From positions 62,001 through 126,000 of the forward strand of contig CAVVMR010000002.1 of NCBI GenBank assembly GCA_963749515.1: a stretch of DNA of 64,000 nt, read 5' to 3'. Source of the DNA: Gaiellasilicea sp963749515. GTDB taxonomy: Bacteria > Actinomycetota > Thermoleophilia > Gaiellales > Gaiellaceae. Position 1 is the stretch's first letter. Every line of letters starts with the position of its first letter. This document shows positions 61,833 to 64,000 of the stretch, piece by piece. The translations under genes were made by a program, and so were the position numbers. The notes below the pieces were generated by a model that saw only the letters and a program-made list of their open reading frames with translations, was not told the origin of the DNA and did not search any database.

Positions 61833-61860
61833 TTGCCGTTGCACTAAACCTGCGTATGAT
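61833..61860 (+). promoter_or_regulatory. Promoter of the XRE-cupin gene
   Basis: TTGCCG (61833-61838) and TATGAT (61855-61860) are 16 bases apart. The GTG start at 61867 is only six bases downstream, so a leaderless mRNA is likely. Confidence 0.55.
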
Positions 61861-61866
61861 CCGCTC

Positions 61867-62445
61867 GTGCCCAGAGCGACCCCGCTCGCAGCCCGGAACG
61901 ACACGCCGAAGGTCGGCGCACGCGTTCGGTCGCTTCGGCGCGAGCGCGGCCTGACGATCGAGCAGCTCGCCGCCGCCACCGGGCTCACCAAGGGCTTCAT
62001 CAGCCAGCTCGAGCGCGATCGGACTGCGCCCTCGCTGTCTTCCATCGCCCGTATCTGCGACGCGCTGGGCGTGCGCCTGAGCCACATCTTCGAGCGCGAG
62101 CCGGCTCCCGCGCTCGTTCGCAAGCACGAGCGGTCGCCTGTGGACACCTACTTCCCGACGGAGAATCACCTGCTCTCCTCGCGCGACGAGGAGCGGTTCC
62201 AGGCGATCGAGTCCGTCGTCGCTCCGGGCGCCGGTGCGGGCGACGAGCTCTACTCCCTGCCGGGCGAGATGGAGTTCGTCTACGTGCTCGGAGGCACGAT
62301 CGAGCTCCAGGTCGGCGACGAGACGCACGTGCTCGAGGAGGGTGACGCCCTTACCTACCCGCTCTCGAAGCCGCACACGTGGCGGAACGCATCGGACTCG
62401 GAGGAGCTTCGCGTCCTCTGGGTTTCCGTGCCCAACCCGTACTAA
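61867..62445 (+). CDS. XRE-cupin transcriptional regulator
   Basis: This 192-residue protein has an N-terminal HTH_3 domain (VGARVRSLRRERGLTIEQLAAATGLTKGFISQLERDRTAPSLSSIARICDALG) and a C-terminal cupin sensor (PGEMEFVYVLGGTIELQVGDETHVLEEGDALTYPLSKPHTWRNA). Such proteins (SutR/PuuR type) sense small metabolites. Divergent from lon. Start GTG 61867. Confidence 0.92.
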   Translation: MPRATPLAARNDTPKVGARVRSLRRERGLTIEQLAAATGLTKGFISQLERDRTAPSLSSIARICDALGVRLSHIFEREPAPALVRKHERSPVDTYFPTENHLLSSRDEERFQAIESVVAPGAGAGDELYSLPGEMEFVYVLGGTIELQVGDETHVLEEGDALTYPLSKPHTWRNASDSEELRVLWVSVPNPY

Positions 62446-62490
62446 AAGACTCAAGTTCGCCGCTGTAAGGCCGAACACTCGGTCAGACAG

Positions 62491-64000
62491 ATGCCTGCAC
62501 GCTTGAGACTCCCACTCGCTCTTCTGCTCTGCGCCGTCGCGACCGCGGCTCTGTCGCTGACGCTCTGGCGCCTCGAGCAGGACGATGTGCGCCAGGAAGC
62601 CCGCGAGCGGGCGAACAGCGCGGCCGCAGGGCTCGAGGAGCGCACCGCCGCCGCGGTGCTCGCACTCGAAGGAGTTCGCGCCGCCTACGACGCCTCGCCG
62701 TCGGTCGGGCCGACCGCCTTCTCCACGTTCGCCCGAGTGCCGCTCGCGCGGACCGAGGTCATCGCCGTCGGCTGGGCGCCTCGCGTCGCCGCCTCACAGC
62801 GCACCGAGGTCGAGGCGAGCGAGCAGGTTCGGATCTCCGCACCGGCCAATGCACTGACCACCTATCCGCTTCTCCGGCTCGAGCCGGCCGCGACGACCGC
62901 GGACGCACTCGACCTCGGCTCCGACCCGTCTCTCGCGGCCGCCCTCCGCGTCGCACTCACAACCGGAAAGCCTCAACTGTCCGCGCCGGTCCGCGTCCAG
63001 GGCGACGGCAGGCTCGGCGTCTTCGCCTTCGTACCCGTCTTCGGTCGTGGACTGCCGCTGCGCACCCCGGCCGAACGGCGCGAGGCGCTGACGGGCGTCG
63101 TCACGGGCGCTCTCGCCGCCGACGCGCTCGTTCGCAACGCCTTCTCCGGTCTTCCGGCCAATCTCGACGTCCGCGTCACCGACGGCGTCTCCGTTCTTGC
63201 GCACGGCCCGGGCGGTGCCACGATCGCCCAGGCGAAGGTCGGCGGCCGCACCTGGCGCGTCTCGGTCGCGCCCTCCCCCGCCTCGACCATCGCCCCGGTG
63301 GGCGTCGCGTTCGCGGGACTCGCTTTGATGATCCTGCTCGGCGCCGCCTCGATGCGCCTGCGCCGGCGCGAGGCTTCGGAGGCGGCGCTCGAGACGACGC
63401 TGGCGCTGGAGCGCTCGACCTCGGCCTTCGCGCTCGCCCGCGCCGAGACGAAGGTCGACGAGGAGCAGGAGGCGCGCCGGCTCGTCGCCGACGCCACCGA
63501 CTCTCTCGTGCTCGAGGTCGACAAGGACGGCATCGTCCGCTCGTGCTCTCCCGCCGTCGAGCGGCTGCTCGGCTTCAAGGCCGCGGAGCTCGTCGGAACG
63601 GAGGTCTACTCGCTCCTGCACCCCGACGACCTGCTCACGCCCGCGAACGGGCCGCAGCGCTACGCCCGTAAGGACGGCAGCTTCGTCGTCCTCGAAGGCC
63701 GGCGCCTGACGCGCCGCGACGAGCTCGGCTTCGTCGCCGGCGTCGTCACGGTCCTGCGCGACACCGCCGACGCGACATCGAGGAGCGCGGAGCAGCGCAT
63801 CCTGGATGCAGTCGCGCTCGAGCCCGACCCCGTTGAGCTCTTCTCCATCGTCTCGGAAGAGGTTGCGCTCGAGCTGCACGTCGACACGGTTGCGGTCGTC
63901 CGTTTCGAGACCGGCGGCTTCGGAACGATCGTCGGCGCCTGCGAAGCGCGTGGCTCCGTCCGGCTCGTGCCTGGCTCGACCGTCTCGCTCGAGGCCGACG
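62491..64000 (+). CDS. CHASE-PAS-GAF signalling protein, C-terminus beyond window
   Basis: The visible 503 residues start at ATG 62491 with a signal-anchor helix (LRLPLALLLCAVATAALSLTLWRLEQ), followed by a CHASE sensor domain (about 30-255; ERTAAAVLALEGVRAAY), a second transmembrane helix (IAPVGVAFAGLALMILLGA), a coiled coil, a PAS domain (about 330-430; SLVLEVDKDGIVRSCSPAVERLLGF) and the start of a GAF domain (EPDPVELFSIVSEEVALELHVDTVAVVRF). The output domain (histidine kinase, GGDEF or phosphatase) is cut off. Extracellular ligand sensing is expected. Confidence 0.85.
   Translation, partial: MPARLRLPLALLLCAVATAALSLTLWRLEQDDVRQEARERANSAAAGLEERTAAAVLALEGVRAAYDASPSVGPTAFSTFARVPLARTEVIAVGWAPRVAASQRTEVEASEQVRISAPANALTTYPLLRLEPAATTADALDLGSDPSLAAALRVALTTGKPQLSAPVRVQGDGRLGVFAFVPVFGRGLPLRTPAERREALTGVVTGALAADALVRNAFSGLPANLDVRVTDGVSVLAHGPGGATIAQAKVGGRTWRVSVAPSPASTIAPVGVAFAGLALMILLGAASMRLRRREASEAALETTLALERSTSAFALARAETKVDEEQEARRLVADATDSLVLEVDKDGIVRSCSPAVERLLGFKAAELVGTEVYSLLHPDDLLTPANGPQRYARKDGSFVVLEGRRLTRRDELGFVAGVVTVLRDTADATSRSAEQRILDAVALEPDPVELFSIVSEEVALELHVDTVAVVRFETGGFGTIVGACEARGSVRLVPGSTVSLEAD

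Overview
The window looks like a chromosome segment of a high-GC Actinomycetota. Secreted proteins with SBBP repeats, Ig-like and degenerate cupredoxin modules, frequent GTG/TTG starts and TAGGNT-type -10 boxes suggest the Thermoleophilia (Gaiella/Solirubrobacter side), but that placement is inference. Genes are densely packed, with long runs of ATGA/GTGA stop-start overlaps, and no gap exceeds 300 bases. I saw no rRNA, tRNA, CRISPR array, prophage or transposase gene.

Layout. 1-1.3 kb: a truncated c-type cytochrome and a CRP/FNR-type regulator, each preceded by a TGTGA-N6-TCAC type box. 1.4-4.9 kb: a coupled stress operon (ArsR regulator, DUF1801 protein, SRPBCC protein, short UvrA paralog) with a palindrome over the ArsR start codon. 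5-7.3 kb: an MMPL/RND exporter. 7.5-25.1 kb: an aromatic-acid island. Divergent from an IclR regulator lies ALDH-catI-catJ-pcaH-pcaG-(MetE-like)-benzoylformate decarboxylase. An NMT1/SsuA-type ABC importer on the minus strand follows, then a plus-strand MFS-pcaB-pcaD-pcaC-pcaF-pobA operon. Together these encode every step from 4-hydroxybenzoate to acetyl-CoA plus succinyl-CoA, with an entry branch from (hydroxy)phenylglyoxylate via the aldehyde. 25-32 kb: a large secreted protein of unknown function, a zur/znuACB zinc locus with a Zur-like box, and a secreted PA-M28 aminopeptidase. 32-36 kb: a QueA-like/SDR/DUF5519 operon and a NarL-type two-component system.

35.8-50 kb is the most unusual region. 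A secreted esterase fused to an SBBP beta-propeller and a LacI-led sugar ABC operon share an identical 29-bp operator-like repeat, and both copies sit at the same distance from a matched -35/-10. The sugar operon continues into two ADP-ribosylglycohydrolase-family enzymes, a TIM-barrel hydrolase fused to a formylglycine-generating-enzyme-like domain that lacks its catalytic cysteines, a CaiB-type CoA transferase and a CitE-type lyase. I know of no described pathway with this gene set. It is my main candidate for an undescribed system: uptake of a glycoside or N-glycoside, hydrolysis, then CoA activation and retro-aldol cleavage of the product.

50-64 kb: an orphan PAS histidine kinase, a STAS protein, a NarL/histidine-kinase pair divergent from a MacB-like ABC exporter, glycerol kinase, a cupin protein, Lon protease overlapping an HxlR regulator, an XRE-cupin regulator, and a CHASE-PAS-GAF sensor cut by the right edge.

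Other notable items: a MetE-family gene in the aromatic operon whose only well-placed start codon is ATC; an unusually short PcaG; an ABC binding protein with a fused degenerate cupredoxin domain; and an apparent 98-bp palindromic insertion with a 12-bp direct repeat that separates two genes which would otherwise overlap.
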